Part shown: positions 43,927 through 51,171 of the stretch, piece by piece
Numbering within the stretch: the stretch's first letter is position 1
Layout: each line of letters begins with the position of its first letter
Assembly (NCBI RefSeq): GCF_001423905.1
Contig: NZ_LMPQ01000012.1
Coordinates: forward strand, 423,047 to 487,046
Direction of reading: 5' to 3'
Source of the DNA: Frigoribacterium sp. Leaf186
GTDB lineage: Bacteria; Actinomycetota; Actinomycetes; Actinomycetales; Microbacteriaceae
Length of the DNA: 64,000 nucleotides
The notes under the pieces: model-generated
What the model saw: the letters and a program-made list of their open reading frames with translations, nothing else
What the model was told of the DNA's origin: nothing
Database searches by the model: none
Translations under genes and position numbers: made by a program

Positions 43927-45444
43927 GTGACGACCGAGACAGCAGCACCGACCCGCACCGAGACCGATTCGCTGGGCAGCCGAGAGGTCCCCGCCGACGT
44001 CTACTGGGGCATCCACACCGCCCGGGCACTCGAGAACTTCCCGATCTCGCAGCGCCCCATCTCGGTCTACCCCGACCTCGTCACGGCCCTCGCGCTCGTG
44101 AAGCAGGCGGCGGCGCGGGCCAACGTCGAGATCGGCGTGCTCGACCCGGTCAAGGCCGAGGCCATCGAGCGTGCCTGCGAAGAGATCCGCGGCGGGGCGC
44201 TGCACGACCAGTTCGCCGTCGGGGTCATCCAGGGCGGCGCCGGCACGTCGACCAACATGAACAGCAACGAGGTCATCGCCAACCGGGCCCTCGAACTGCT
44301 CGGCCACGCCAAGGGCGAGTATCGCCACCTCCACCCGATCGACGACGTCAACCGCAGCCAGAGCACGAACGACACGTACCCCACCTCGATCAAGATCGCG
44401 ATGGTGCTCACCTTGCGCCGTCTGCTGGTCGAGCTCGACCTGCTCGCCGACGCGTTCGCGGCCAAGGGCGACGAGTTCCACGACGTGCTCAAGGTCGGCC
44501 GCACGCAGCTGCAGGACGCCGTGCCGATGACCCTCGGGCAAGAGTTCACGGGCTTCGCGCACACCCTGGCCGAAGACGTCCAGCGGCTGCGCGACGTCGT
44601 GCCGCTGCTCGGCGAGATCAACCTCGGGGCGACCGCGATCGGCACCGGCATCACCGCCGACCCGCTCTACGCCGACGCCGTGCGACGTCACCTCAGCACG
44701 CTCTCGGGCATGGACCTCGTGACGGCTCCCGACCTCATCGAGGCGACCAGTGACACGGGCGTCTTCATGACGCTGAGCGGTGCCCTGAAGCGCAGCGCCA
44801 TCAAGCTCTCGAAGATCTGCAACGACCTGCGGCTGCTGTCGTCCGGGCCGCAGGCCGGCATCAGCGAGATCACGCTGCCGCCTCGCCAGGCCGGGTCGTC
44901 CATCATGCCGGGCAAGGTGAACCCCGTGATCCCCGAGGTGGTCAACCAGGTGGCGTTCTCGGTCGCGGGGGCCGACGTCACCGTGACGATGGCCGCCGAG
45001 GCCGGTCAGCTGCAGCTCAACGCCTTCGAGCCGGTCATCACGCACTCGGTCATGCAGAGCCTGCAGTGGATGACCTACGCCTGCCAGACGCTCCGGGTCA
45101 ACTGCGTCGACGGCATCGAGGCGAACCGGGCCCGGCTCACCCAGCAGGTCGAGACCAACGTCGGCAGCGTGACCGCCCTCACGCCCTACATCGGCTACAC
45201 GGCGGCGGCGGCGATCGCCCACACGGCTCTGACCACGAACGCGGCCATCGCCCCGCTCGTCGTCGCGGCCGGCCTGATGACCGACGAGCAGGTGCGCAAG
45301 GTGCTCTCGCCCGCCCGCCTGTCGGGCCTGTCACCGGTCACCAGCGCGATCACGATCATCGACGTCGACGACCCCGCCGCGGCGGTGGCGCGGGCGGCCA
45401 ACACGTCGGGCGCCCGCAACCCGGGCGACGAGACCGCCGGCTGA
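43927..45444 (+). CDS. aspA: Aspartate ammonia-lyase
   Basis: A 505-residue fumarase/aspartase-superfamily enzyme. Substrate-site segments: GAGTSTNMNSNEVIANRA, HPIDDVNRSQSTNDTYPTS and the flexible loop signature GSSIMPGKVNPVIPEVVNQV, whose Val-Ile-Pro-Glu continuation favours aspartase over fumarase. It converts aspartate to fumarate and ammonia. GTG 43927 is preceded by GGAGG at ten bases. The N-terminal 15 residues are polar and nonconserved. Monocistronic, ended by a perfect palindromic terminator. Confidence 0.92.
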   Translation: MTTETAAPTRTETDSLGSREVPADVYWGIHTARALENFPISQRPISVYPDLVTALALVKQAAARANVEIGVLDPVKAEAIERACEEIRGGALHDQFAVGVIQGGAGTSTNMNSNEVIANRALELLGHAKGEYRHLHPIDDVNRSQSTNDTYPTSIKIAMVLTLRRLLVELDLLADAFAAKGDEFHDVLKVGRTQLQDAVPMTLGQEFTGFAHTLAEDVQRLRDVVPLLGEINLGATAIGTGITADPLYADAVRRHLSTLSGMDLVTAPDLIEATSDTGVFMTLSGALKRSAIKLSKICNDLRLLSSGPQAGISEITLPPRQAGSSIMPGKVNPVIPEVVNQVAFSVAGADVTVTMAAEAGQLQLNAFEPVITHSVMQSLQWMTYACQTLRVNCVDGIEANRARLTQQVETNVGSVTALTPYIGYTAAAAIAHTALTTNAAIAPLVVAAGLMTDEQVRKVLSPARLSGLSPVTSAITIIDVDDPAAAVARAANTSGARNPGDETAG

Positions 45445-45457
45445 GGCGACCCCGTCG

Positions 45458-45495
45458 AGGAGGCGCGGTGCCGGTCGACCGGCACCGCGCCTCCT
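45458..45495. terminator. Perfect 38-bp palindromic terminator after aspA
   Basis: Positions 45458-45476 and 45477-45495 are perfect reverse complements (19-bp arms, centre GGTCGACC). Each arm is AGGAGGCGCGGTGCC plus four more bases, so the terminator consists of two head-to-head copies of the genome motif. It lies between convergent aspA and yihY and should act in both directions. Confidence 0.85.
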
Positions 45496-45544
45496 GCCGG
45501 TGGTGGCGTCCCGTCATCACGGCCGTGCCGGGCCGTCGCGTCGA

Positions 45545-46678
45545 CTAGGGCGTCGAGGGGGCGTGGCTCGTCGGGTCGACCTGGTCGGCCCGGCCGGCCG
45601 CCGTGGGGCGTTCGTCGGCAGGGCGGTCGCGGTCGGCCCGCAGGTGGACGAGTCGCAGGTCGTCGGGCTCGAGCACGCCCCCGTTCTCGCGCAGGGCGCG
45701 TTCGCGGATGCGCCGACCGACCCGGACGTCCCAGGCGAGGTTGCGCGCCAGGATGTGGTTGCGGGCGGTGTCGCGCAGCGGCAGGGGGATGACCTCCTCG
45801 GCCTGCACCCCGCGGCGCAACTGACGAAGGCGCAAGATCTCGCTGTCGAGCTCGCCCCCGATCACGAGGACGAAGTTGCTGATGTACGCGTAGAGCAGCA
45901 CGACCACGACGCCGCCGACCCAGCCGTAGAACCGATCGTAGTTCGACACCGTCGCCACGTAGACCGCGAAGCCGACGGTCGCGACGGCCCACCCGCCGAG
46001 CGCGACCATGGCACCGTACGACACCCAGCGCAGGCGGGGCGGTCGCACGTTGGGGGTGAAGAAGTAGAGCATCGCGACCGAGAGCACGGCCAGGGCGACG
46101 AGCACCGGCCACTTGACGACGTTGTAGAGGTCGGTCCACGGGCGGCCGATGCCGAACCGGGCGGCGACCGCGTCGCTGAGGGTGGGCGTCACGAGCAGGA
46201 TCACCGCGATGACCGCGAACGACACCATGAGCACCAGGGTGACGATCATCATGTGGCCGCGGAACTTCCAGATCCGGCGACCCTCCTCGACTTCGTAGGC
46301 CGTGTTCATCGCCCGCCCGAAAGCCGTCGTGTAGGCCGACAGCGACCAGAGGGTGAGCCAGAGGCCGATGCCGAACGCGACGCCCGGGTTCGACAGGCTG
46401 AGCATCTGCTCGAGCGGCCAGCGCAGCGTCTCGATCGCGTCCGGGGTGAGGACGTACCGGGCGACCGACAGGATCTCGTCCACGGCGTCGCCGTCCTCGA
46501 CGAACAGGGCGACGCCCGAGACGAGGGCCAGGGCTCCGGGGACGAGCGCCAGCATCGAGAAGAACGTCAGCGAGCCCGCGGCGTCGATCGTGCGGTGCCG
46601 GAGGAAGTCGTGCCACACCCGCATGACCACGTAACGCACGAGTGTCGGGTCCTCGGGGAGGGAACGGGTCGTGGGCAT
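45545..46678 (-). CDS. YihY/virulence factor BrkB family membrane protein
   Basis: A 377-residue protein with six or seven membrane helices. Family motifs are VWHDFLRHRTIDAAGSLTFFSMLALVPG at the N-terminus (quoted in part), NTAYEVEEGRRIW, and YGWVGGVVVVLLYAYISNFVLVIGGELDSEI. The C-terminal 80 residues are hydrophilic and charged. Function of the family is unsettled (once misassigned as RNase BN); proposed envelope or transport roles. Leaderless: TAATCT six bases before the ATG. Confidence 0.88.
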   Translation of the reverse strand: MPTTRSLPEDPTLVRYVVMRVWHDFLRHRTIDAAGSLTFFSMLALVPGALALVSGVALFVEDGDAVDEILSVARYVLTPDAIETLRWPLEQMLSLSNPGVAFGIGLWLTLWSLSAYTTAFGRAMNTAYEVEEGRRIWKFRGHMMIVTLVLMVSFAVIAVILLVTPTLSDAVAARFGIGRPWTDLYNVVKWPVLVALAVLSVAMLYFFTPNVRPPRLRWVSYGAMVALGGWAVATVGFAVYVATVSNYDRFYGWVGGVVVVLLYAYISNFVLVIGGELDSEILRLRQLRRGVQAEEVIPLPLRDTARNHILARNLAWDVRVGRRIRERALRENGGVLEPDDLRLVHLRADRDRPADERPTAAGRADQVDPTSHAPSTP

Positions 46679-46684
46679 CCTGCG

Positions 46685-46690
46685 AGATTA
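46685..46690 (-). promoter_or_regulatory. -10 element TAATCT, leaderless yihY start
   Basis: On the minus strand TAATCT ends six bases before ATG 46678. Confidence 0.45.
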
Positions 46691-46799
46691 CCGGGCCGGA
46701 CGCACGGGTGCGCCTGCGGCGCGGGCACCGGTGCCCCGCCCCCGGACGCGGCCCGCGGCGTCCCGCCCACGGGGCCGCGCCGACCCCGCCCTCAGCCCG

Positions 46800-46805
46800 T
46801 AGGGT
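46800..46805 (+). promoter_or_regulatory. -10 element TAGGGT, leaderless prsW start
   Basis: TAGGGT ends six bases before ATG 46812; no Shine-Dalgarno. Confidence 0.45.
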
Positions 46806-46811
46806 CGGGGC

Positions 46812-48206
46812 ATGACCTGGTCCGACTCCCGGGGCGTCGGGCACGACGCGTACGGACGCCCTCTGACGCCCTACGCCGTCCCCACCGGCGCCGCGCCCGG
46901 TCAGCCCACCGGTCTCGCCCGTCCCGTGCTCGGCCCGGTCGCGAACCCCGAACCGGTCTGGTACCCCGTCCAACCCGTCTTCGCGCAACCGGCCCCGAGG
47001 CGTCGGGTCGAGAGTGCCGTCGCGCTCGCCGTGGGATTCACCGTGATCGGCACGTTCGCGGTGGCCGTGGGCCTCTACTTCTTGATCTTCGTCCAGCCCG
47101 CGGTGCTCCTCGCCGGCAGCCTGCTCGCCTTCGTGCCGCTCGCGATCGTGCTGGTCGGCATCTGGCTGGTCGACCGGTGGGAGCCCGAGCCGCGCGTGGC
47201 GCTGCTCTTCGCGTTCCTCTGGGGTGCGGCCGTCGCCGTCGGCACCGCCCTGATCGTCGACGTGGCCCTGACGACGGCCCGGGCGGCGCTCGGCGTCCGG
47301 TCGAGCGGGCTCGAGGACGTGCTCGGGGCGGTGGTCCAGGCGCCACTGGTCGAGGAGGGCGCGAAGGGGCTCGGCGTCCTGCTCGTGCTGTGGATCTTCC
47401 GGCGCCACTTCGACGGACCGGTCGACGGCATCGTCTACGCGGCGACGGTCGCGGCGGGCTTCGCGTTCGTCGAGAACATCCAGTACTTCGCGCTGCAGGT
47501 CGGCGAGGACTTAGCGACCGGCAGCCGGGGCCTGGCCTACGTCTTCTTCGTGCGGGCCCTGATGTCGCCCTTCGCCCACGTGATGTACACGGCCTGCACG
47601 GGCTTCGCCCTCGGCCTGGCGGCCCGACGGACCGGCCCCTACGGCGCGATCGGCTGGTTCTTCGTCGGCCTCGTGCCCGCGGCGGGCCTGCATGCGCTCT
47701 GGAACGGCGCGCTCTACGTGGTCGGGGACGGCTTCTTCGCCTACTACCTGCTGGTGCAGGTGCCGATCTTCGTGGCGATGGTGCTGCTCGTGGTGTTCCT
47801 GCGGCGCAACGAGCGGCGCGTGACCCACGACCGGCTCGCCGAGTACGCGGCCGTGGGCTGGTTCAGCGCCGACGAGGTCGGCATGCTGTCGTCGAGCGCC
47901 GGCCGCCGCCGGGCGCGGTCGTGGGCGGCGACCCGGGGCATCCGGCCCGCGATGAAGGTCTTCATCTCGAACGCGACGAGGCTGGCCTTCACCCGCCAAC
48001 GCCTGGTCAAGGGTCGACGTGCCCTCGACGCGGCCGTGCAGCGCGACGAGGCCGAGCTGCTCGACGCGCTCACCGTCAGCCGCCTGGCCTTGCAGGCGCC
48101 GCCCGCGGCGTTCGTCGGCTACCCGCAGCACCCGGGCTGGCCTCCCCAGGTGCCGCCGCGGGTGCCGCCCCACCCCGGGTCGCCGCAGTCCGGGCCCGGG
48201 TGGTGA
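46812..48206 (+). CDS. PrsW family glutamic-type intramembrane protease
   Basis: A 464-residue polytopic membrane protein. Catalytic-type motifs of PrsW are present: VEEGAKGLGVL (Glu-Glu near 180), GFAFVENIQYF (about 217-227), a conserved His in PFAHVMYTACTGFALG, and GLHALWNGAL. A Pro-rich cytoplasmic N-terminus of about 70 residues and a C-terminal tail ending in Pro/Gly-rich repeats flank about eight helices. In Bacillus PrsW cleaves the anti-sigma factor RsiW; the substrate here is unknown and no anti-sigma gene is adjacent. Confidence 0.88.
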   Translation: MTWSDSRGVGHDAYGRPLTPYAVPTGAAPGQPTGLARPVLGPVANPEPVWYPVQPVFAQPAPRRRVESAVALAVGFTVIGTFAVAVGLYFLIFVQPAVLLAGSLLAFVPLAIVLVGIWLVDRWEPEPRVALLFAFLWGAAVAVGTALIVDVALTTARAALGVRSSGLEDVLGAVVQAPLVEEGAKGLGVLLVLWIFRRHFDGPVDGIVYAATVAAGFAFVENIQYFALQVGEDLATGSRGLAYVFFVRALMSPFAHVMYTACTGFALGLAARRTGPYGAIGWFFVGLVPAAGLHALWNGALYVVGDGFFAYYLLVQVPIFVAMVLLVVFLRRNERRVTHDRLAEYAAVGWFSADEVGMLSSSAGRRRARSWAATRGIRPAMKVFISNATRLAFTRQRLVKGRRALDAAVQRDEAELLDALTVSRLALQAPPAAFVGYPQHPGWPPQVPPRVPPHPGSPQSGPGW

Positions 48207-48219
48207 CGCACGCCGCGAC

Positions 48220-49563
48220 TCAGGGCGTCGGCGCCTCGGCGTCGTAACGACCGAACGCGGGCGTGAGCCGCGCGACGAGGGCGACCAGGGCGACGACGAG
48301 CAGCCCGCCGAGCAGGGGCGGCCAGAACACGGCGATGCCGGCGACCAGCCCGACGAACAGGTCGCCGACGCGCGGGCCGCCGGTGACGACGACGATGAAG
48401 ATGCCCTGCAGGCGTCCGCGCATGGCGTCCGGCGCGGCCGACTGCAAGATGGTCGAGCGGAAGATCGAGCTGACGTTGTCGCTCGCGCCCGCGCCCGCGA
48501 GGGCGAGTGCCGCGCCGCCGAGTGCCACCAGGTTGGCCTGGTCGAGGCCGGCCGTGACGCTGCCCCCGTGGGCCGGCGTGACGAGCAGCACGACGCCGAA
48601 GGCCGCGATGCAGACCCCGTACGCGGTGATGGCCCACCGCACGGCGACGCCCTGCCGGCGCACGTGGCCGAGGCGTCCCGAGAAGACGCTGCTGAGCAGG
48701 GCTCCCACCGCGAAAGAGGCGGAGAGCACGCCGACCGTCACCGCGCCTCCTCCGATCACGAGGGTGCCGACCACCGGGTAGAGCACCCGGGGCATGCCGA
48801 AGGTCATGGCCACGACGTCCATCACGAAGGTCGTGCGGATGTTGGGCGACCGCTTCAAGAACGCCAGGCCGAAGCGCAGCGACTCGAGGCCGGGGCGCTG
48901 GGTCTCGCCCTCGGGCCGGATCGGCGGCAGCGTGACGATGCCGAGGAACGCCGTCGAGAACAGCACGACGTCGACGGTGTAGGTCAGCGGGAACCCCACG
49001 CTCGCGACCAGGACGCCGGCCAGGGCCGGCCCGACCGTCAGCATCAGCCCCATGCTGATGCCGCTGAGGGCCGAGGCGGCCGGCAGCAGTTCCCGGGGCA
49101 GGAGGCGCGGCACGATCGAGGCGCGAGAGGTCGCGATCATCGTCCCCGCGACGGCGTTCACGGTCGTCAGCAGGTACAGCAGCCACACCTCGTGCAGGCC
49201 GAGGTAGGCGTGCAACGCGATGGCCGCCGTCGAGAGCCAGGCGAAGACGGCGGCCACGAGTGCGACCTTCCGCCGGTCGAACGCGTCGGCGAGCATGCCG
49301 CCGTAGAGCCCCGCGAGGATCATCGGCACGAGCGAGACGACGCCGACCAGGGCGACGGCGAAGGTCGACCGGGTGATCTCGAAGATCTCGAGGCCGACGG
49401 CCACGAGCGTGAGCTGCGTGCCGATGCCGCTGACGGCGCTGCCCGCGAACAGCCGGGCGAAGGCGGGGCTCGTGCGGAGCGGCGTGACGTCGACGAAGAG
49501 CGGGCGTCGGACGGGCGCGACGGGGCGTGGCGACGACGGGGGCGGGGGCGGGGTGGTGGTCAA
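48220..49563 (-). CDS. MFS transporter (EntS/MFS_3-like)
   Basis: A 447-residue transporter with about 12 helices. Visible are the TM1 region LRTSPAFARLFAGSAVSGIGTQLTLVAVGLEIF (quoted in part), loop 2-3 GGMLADAFDRRKVAL (MFS motif A) and the MFS_3-type ASRASIVPRLLPRELLPAASAL. Related proteins export siderophores or macrolides. TTG 49563 is taken as start; the in-frame ATG at 49686 would add 41 residues without membrane-protein character. It ends 14 bases from the convergent prsW stop. Substrate unknown. Confidence 0.82.
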   Translation of the reverse strand: MTTTPPPPPSSPRPVAPVRRPLFVDVTPLRTSPAFARLFAGSAVSGIGTQLTLVAVGLEIFEITRSTFAVALVGVVSLVPMILAGLYGGMLADAFDRRKVALVAAVFAWLSTAAIALHAYLGLHEVWLLYLLTTVNAVAGTMIATSRASIVPRLLPRELLPAASALSGISMGLMLTVGPALAGVLVASVGFPLTYTVDVVLFSTAFLGIVTLPPIRPEGETQRPGLESLRFGLAFLKRSPNIRTTFVMDVVAMTFGMPRVLYPVVGTLVIGGGAVTVGVLSASFAVGALLSSVFSGRLGHVRRQGVAVRWAITAYGVCIAAFGVVLLVTPAHGGSVTAGLDQANLVALGGAALALAGAGASDNVSSIFRSTILQSAAPDAMRGRLQGIFIVVVTGGPRVGDLFVGLVAGIAVFWPPLLGGLLVVALVALVARLTPAFGRYDAEAPTP

Positions 49564-49803
49564 GCTGCCATTCTTGCCGATCGTGCAACGATCCGCAGGC
49601 CCGGTGCCCCGGGCTCGGGGCCGCAGGTCCAGGTGTCGCCACCGTCGGCCGATTTGGTGCGAGGGGTCGGTCGGAGTAGCGTCCATGTGTTCGCATCGAT
49701 GACGTCATCTCGGTGCGGATGTCGGGTCGGCTCCTCGAGCCTCGCAGGGAGGACGCGAGCAGCCGGCCCGCCCCCTCGCCGCGTCGGTGGTTGGATGGCC
49801 GGC

Positions 49804-50178
49804 ATGACTCACGACCCCCAGACCAAGCCCGAGATCGACGCCCCGACGGGCCCCGCACCCACCGAGCTGCAGATCACCGACGTCACCGTCGGTGACGGTG
49901 ACGAGGCGCAGTCGGGCTCGACCGTCAACGTCCACTACCTCGGCGTCGAGCACGACTCCGGCGAGGAGTTCGACTCGTCGTGGAGCCGCGGCGAGCCCAT
50001 CAACTTCCCGCTGCAGGCCCTCGTCCGTGGCTGGCAGGAGGGCATCCCCGGCATGAAGGTCGGCGGACGCCGCGAGCTCGTCGTGCCGCCGCACCTGGCC
50101 TACGGTCCCGCCGGCGGCGGGCACCCCCTCTCGGGCAAGACGCTGATCTTCGTCATCGACCTGCTCGGCGTCAGCTGA
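49804..50178 (+). CDS. FKBP-type peptidyl-prolyl cis-trans isomerase
   Basis: A 124-residue single-domain FKBP. Core motifs: VNVHYLGVEHDSGEEFDSSW, INFPLQALVRGWQEGIPGMKVGGRRELVVPP (quoted in part), LAYGPAGGGHPLSGKTLIFVIDLL. The aromatic active-site residues of the FKBP pocket (Tyr, Phe, Trp) are in place. A cytoplasmic folding helper. Its stop overlaps the start of the next gene (TGATG), forming a two-gene operon with an aldo/keto reductase. Confidence 0.92.
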   Translation: MTHDPQTKPEIDAPTGPAPTELQITDVTVGDGDEAQSGSTVNVHYLGVEHDSGEEFDSSWSRGEPINFPLQALVRGWQEGIPGMKVGGRRELVVPPHLAYGPAGGGHPLSGKTLIFVIDLLGVS

Positions 50179-51011
50179 TGACGGTCGCCCCCTCGGTCGG
50201 CCTCAACGACGGCCGCACGCTGCCCCAGCTCGGCCTCGGCACCTACGGGCTGAACGGCGACGAGGGCACGACGCAGGTCGTCCAGGCGATCTCGTCGGGC
50301 TACCGCCTGCTCGACACGGCGCTGAACTACGGCAACGAGGCGGCCGTCGGCGAGGCGGTCCGTCAGAGCGACGTGCCCCGTGACGAACTCGTCGTCACGA
50401 CGAAGCTGCCCGGCCGGCACCACGGCTACGACGAGACCCTGGCGAGCTTCGACGAGAGTCGTGCGAACCTCGGACTCGACTTCGTCGACCTCTACCTGAT
50501 CCACTGGCCGCTGCCGCGCATCGACAAGTTCGTCGACACGTTCAAGGCGTTCGTGCGTCTGCAAGAAGACGGCCTCGTCGGCTCGATCGGCGTCTCGAAC
50601 TTCACGGCTGAACACCTGCAGCGCGTCGCCGACGAGACGGGCGTGGTGCCCGCCGTCAACCAGGTCGAGCTGCACCCGTACTTCCCGCAGGCCGAGCTGC
50701 GTGCCGTGCACGAGAGCATGGGCGTCGTCACCGAGAGCTGGAGCCCCCTCGCCAAGCAGAGCGAACTGCTCCAGGAGGCGCGGGTCACCGAGATCGCGCG
50801 GGCCCACGGCAAGACGCCCACGCAGGTCGTCCTCCGCTGGCACGTGCAGCTCGGAGCCGTCCCCGTGCCGAAGTCGGCCGACCCCGGTCGGCAGCGCGAG
50901 AACCTCGACGTCTTCGACTTCGAGCTCACGCCCGACGAGGTCGAGTCGCTCAGCGGCCTCGAGCGCGGCCGCCTCTGGGACGGCGACCCGCTCACCCACG
51001 AAGAGTTCTGA
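50178..51011 (+). CDS. Aldo/keto reductase
   Basis: A 277-residue AKR of the 2,5-diketo-gluconate reductase type. Catalytic tetrad visible: Asp and Tyr in LLDTALNYGNEAAVG, Lys in VVTTKLPG and His in LYLIHWPLP. NADPH-binding SNFTAEHL and PVPKSADPGRQREN follow. It reduces aldehydes or ketosugars. Coupled to the FKBP gene by a one-base stop/start overlap and ended by a strong hairpin. A 15-mer copy CAGGAGGCGCGGGTC (50772-50786) lies in the coding region. Confidence 0.92.
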   Translation: MTVAPSVGLNDGRTLPQLGLGTYGLNGDEGTTQVVQAISSGYRLLDTALNYGNEAAVGEAVRQSDVPRDELVVTTKLPGRHHGYDETLASFDESRANLGLDFVDLYLIHWPLPRIDKFVDTFKAFVRLQEDGLVGSIGVSNFTAEHLQRVADETGVVPAVNQVELHPYFPQAELRAVHESMGVVTESWSPLAKQSELLQEARVTEIARAHGKTPTQVVLRWHVQLGAVPVPKSADPGRQRENLDVFDFELTPDEVESLSGLERGRLWDGDPLTHEEF

Positions 51012-51034
51012 CCGGTTAGTCCCCGCGACCTGCA

Positions 51035-51072
51035 GGAGGCGCGCGCGTCCCGTCGAGGACGCGCGCGCCTCC
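51035..51072. terminator. Terminator after the FKBP/AKR operon
   Basis: A perfect 16-bp stem (51035-51050 with 51057-51072) with a six-base loop CGTCGA. Both arms begin with GGAGGCGCG. Confidence 0.85.
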
Positions 51073-51129
51073 GTCGTCCCGGCGCCGTCCCGGCGCCTCG
51101 GACGGGGCTCGCTGTCGGTGGTCGGAAGC

Positions 51130-51135
51130 TAGACT
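51130..51135 (+). promoter_or_regulatory. -10 element TAGACT upstream of helD
   Basis: TAGACT would start transcription near 51142, past the in-frame GTG at 51139. This supports the TTG at 51172, which has GAAGGG (51156-51161) as Shine-Dalgarno. No good -35 is visible. Confidence 0.45.
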
Positions 51136-51171
51136 GGCGTGCCGACTTTTCCCGAAGGGTACGTACACCTG

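Noticed and set aside
43927-45444. Fumarase class II
   Set aside because: The GSSIMPGKVNP loop continues VIPEVVNQV as in aspartases; fumarases differ there.
49684-49686. ATG at 49686 as start of the MFS transporter
   Set aside because: Adds 41 residues of Arg/Pro-rich sequence atypical for a transporter N-terminus; not excluded experimentally.
49698-49709. Palindrome GATGACGTCATC in the MFS/FKBP gap (CRE/ATF-like)
   Set aside because: A single 12-bp palindrome with no second copy and no adjacent regulator; could be chance.
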